Assembly: GCF_001612945.1 (NCBI RefSeq)
Contig: NZ_BDBK01000001.1
Span: 620,001 to 684,000 of the forward strand
Length of the DNA: 64,000 bases
DNA from: Nocardia inohanensis NBRC 100128
GTDB lineage: Bacteria; Actinomycetota; Actinomycetes; Mycobacteriales; Mycobacteriaceae
Reading direction: 5' to 3'
The notes below the pieces were generated by a model. It was not told where the DNA came from. It worked only from the letters and a program-made list of their open reading frames with translations, and searched no databases. Position numbers and translations under genes: made by a program. Below are positions 62,516-64,000 of this stretch, piece by piece (positions within the stretch are counted from its first letter, which is position 1; each line of letters starts with the position of its first letter).

Positions 62516-63358
62516 ATGAGCACCACCGCTTCAGACCGCCACACCGGCCAGGGCCGGACCGAAGATACGGACGCCGCCGACGGCAATGTATACGACGGTC
62601 CGGCCCTGGCCTTTCAGCAGCTGTCGCTGACCTTCGAGAACGGCACCCACGCCCTCGACAGCATCGATATCGCCATCGGCGCAGGGGAATTCGTCTCCCT
62701 GGTCGGGCCCTCCGGCTGCGGTAAATCGACGCTGCTGCGGCTGGCCGCCGGCTTCGAGGAACCCACCGCGGGCACGGTGCGGGCCGCCACCGGCAAGATC
62801 GGCTACGTCTTCCAGGAGGCGACGCTGCTGCCGTGGCGCAGCGTGCTCCGCAATGTGGAGCTGCCCGCCGAACTGGCGGGCGTGGACAAGGCCACCCGGC
62901 GCGCGGACGCCCAGGCGGCGCTGGCGCGGGTGGGCTTGACCGGATTCGAGAACCACAAGCCCGCACAGCTTTCCGGCGGGATGCGGATGCGCGCCTCCAT
63001 CGCCCGCGCCCTCACCGGGTCGCCCGAACTGTTCCTGTTCGACGAACCCTTCGGGGCGCTCGACGAGATCACCCGGCAGCGGTTGAACGAAGAGGTGGGC
63101 GGGTTGTATCACCGGTCCGGGTTCACCGGGGTGTTCGTCACCCATTCGGTGGCCGAGGCGGTGTTCATGTCCACCCGGGTGGTGGTGCTGACCGGGCGGC
63201 CGGGGCGGGTAGCGGCGGATATCGCGGTGCCGCTGGAGTTTCCGCGCACGCCCGAGCTGCGCTACACGCCCGAGTTCGGGGAGATCGCGGCGCGGGTGTC
63301 GGCGGCGTTGCACGCGGCCGAGCAAGGAATGCCGATGACGGAAGGGCGGGCGGCATGA
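62516..63358 (+). CDS. ABC transporter ATP-binding protein (SsuB/TauB/NrtD type)
   Basis: A 280-residue ATPase: Walker A GPSGCGKST (64-72), Q-loop Gln100, signature LSGGM (152-156), Walker B LFLFDE (172-177) and H-loop VTHSVAEAVF. The PWRSVLRNV and 'RPGR' features are typical of importers for nitrate, taurine, sulfonates or pyrimidines. A polar 30-residue leader contains another TGTATACGA (62587-62595). It overlaps the permease gene by four bases. Confidence 0.94.
   Translation: MSTTASDRHTGQGRTEDTDAADGNVYDGPALAFQQLSLTFENGTHALDSIDIAIGAGEFVSLVGPSGCGKSTLLRLAAGFEEPTAGTVRAATGKIGYVFQEATLLPWRSVLRNVELPAELAGVDKATRRADAQAALARVGLTGFENHKPAQLSGGMRMRASIARALTGSPELFLFDEPFGALDEITRQRLNEEVGGLYHRSGFTGVFVTHSVAEAVFMSTRVVVLTGRPGRVAADIAVPLEFPRTPELRYTPEFGEIAARVSAALHAAEQGMPMTEGRAA
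62587..62595. promoter_or_regulatory. TGTATACGA motif, site E (within coding)
   Basis: Exact motif inside codons 24-27 of the ABC ATPase. It may be a second operator downstream of the promoter or a coincidence; the residues it encodes (Asn-Val-Tyr-Asp) lie in a non-conserved leader. Confidence 0.3.
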
Positions 63359-64000
63359 CCACCGTGGACATGGCAGCGGTATCGGATCGGACGGGAACCC
63401 CCGAAGCCGCTCGGGCTGAGAGGGTCCCATCGGCGGCGGGCGGCGGCTCGGCAGCGCCCCGGCGGCCGCGGCGAATCCCGCACTGGCCCTTCGCGATCAG
63501 CCCCGTCCGGGTGTTCGCGCCCATCGCGGTCTTCGTGTTCGTCATGATCGCCTGGACGGTCGCCAGCCATGTCGTCATCCCCGCCGAATCGCGATTCCTG
63601 CTGCCCCCACCGGAATCGGTGCTGTCCAAGGGCCTCCTCGACGCCGCCACCCGCGCCGAGATCCTGACCGCGCTCGGCTCCACCGTGCAGATCGCGCTCA
63701 CCGGCCTGGCCATCGCCATGGCGCTGGGCGTCGCCTTCGCGGTGATCATGAGCCAGGCGCGCTGGGCCGAATACTCGCTCTACCCGTATGCCGTTGTGCT
63801 GCAAACCATCCCGGTGCTGGCGGTGGTGCCGCTCTTCGGCTTCTGGTTCGGCTACGAATTCGGCAGCCGGGTCATCGTCTGCGTCATGGTGTCGCTGTTC
63901 CCGATCATCACCAATACCCTGTTCGGCCTGAAATCGGTGCAGCCCGCCGAGCACGACCTGTTCACGCTGCACAAGGCGAACCGGTGGCAGCGGCTGCTGA
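63355..64000 (+). CDS. ABC transporter permease, N-terminal part
   Basis: ATG 63355 overlaps the ATPase stop; the frame is open to the right edge (215 codons). A Pro/Arg-rich cytoplasmic leader (about 45 residues) precedes helix 1 (VFAPIAVFVFVMIAWTV). BPD_transp_1 features follow: FLLPPPESVL, STVQIALTGLAIAMALGVAF, and LQTIPVLAVVPLFGFWFG, typical of SsuC/TauC/ThiX-like permeases. The EAA loop and the substrate-binding protein lie outside the window. Confidence 0.92.
   Translation, partial: MTTVDMAAVSDRTGTPEAARAERVPSAAGGGSAAPRRPRRIPHWPFAISPVRVFAPIAVFVFVMIAWTVASHVVIPAESRFLLPPPESVLSKGLLDAATRAEILTALGSTVQIALTGLAIAMALGVAFAVIMSQARWAEYSLYPYAVVLQTIPVLAVVPLFGFWFGYEFGSRVIVCVMVSLFPIITNTLFGLKSVQPAEHDLFTLHKANRWQRLL

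Noticed and set aside
1..64000. CRISPR arrays, tRNA/rRNA genes, insertion sequences or prophage
   Set aside because: No regularly spaced repeats, no cloverleaf-like sequence, no transposase or integrase motif and no flanking terminal repeats were seen.

Overview
The window reads as chromosomal DNA of a high-GC mycolic-acid actinobacterium, most like Nocardia (inference). The evidence is an almost purely G/C third codon position, many GTG starts, a complete phosphatidylinositol-mannoside block (pgsA, patA, pimA), a deazaflavin (F420) type nitroreductase, DUF732 and DUF4383 proteins, an ANTAR regulator and SulP-carbonic anhydrase fusions like Rv3273 of M. tuberculosis. I see no tRNA, rRNA, insertion sequence, phage gene or CRISPR array.

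The backbone is the conserved mycobacterial order thrS, HIT, pgsA, patA, pimA, NUDIX (13.5-20.2 kb), pdxS (27.7 kb), tesB (37.4 kb), pdxT and yebC (40.2-41.6 kb), ruvC-ruvA-ruvB (43.0-45.3 kb). In M. tuberculosis these genes lie close together (Rv2614c to Rv2592c). Here accessory blocks have opened the order at several joints.

Region by region. 0-7 kb: an M23 peptidase tail, an alpha/beta hydrolase, DUF397 and HicB-like small genes, a GAF-ANTAR regulator, TetR, a Rieske/FAD oxidoreductase divergent from a monooxygenase-truncated haemoglobin fusion, and TenA. 7-12.5 kb: two tandem SulP-beta-carbonic anhydrase fusions with related upstream elements, flanked by two small exported proteins. 12.8-20.2 kb: a FhuF-like protein, thrS and the PIM operon. 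20.4-27.5 kb: an accessory block with an EthD protein, a repeat-like protein, a prolyl-4-hydroxylase-like dioxygenase, and an apparent operon of one-module NRPS, formyltransferase and a 30-residue hydrophobic peptide. 28.9-37.3 kb: an MHYT sensor, methyltransferases, PPOX, a DGPF protein with its ECF42 sigma factor, and several unknowns. 38-46 kb: an APC permease, pdxT, yebC, a macrodomain, ruvCAB and DUF732. 45.8-55 kb: MDR reductase / GlxA-AraC / Ddn, a lipoprotein hydrolase, a two-component system, and a TetR-MFS-SDR unit.

55-64 kb is a catabolic cluster for an amide or N-heterocycle: FadR-type regulator, acetamidase/formamidase, amidase, two cytosine-deaminase-like amidohydrolases, a second GntR regulator, a TauE-like permease and a TauB/SsuB-like ABC importer that runs off the right edge. 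A 9-base motif, TGTATACGA or a close variant, recurs upstream of nearly every gene in its second half and suggests one regulon. The two best candidates for undescribed systems are this regulon and the NRPS-formyltransferase-dioxygenase block.
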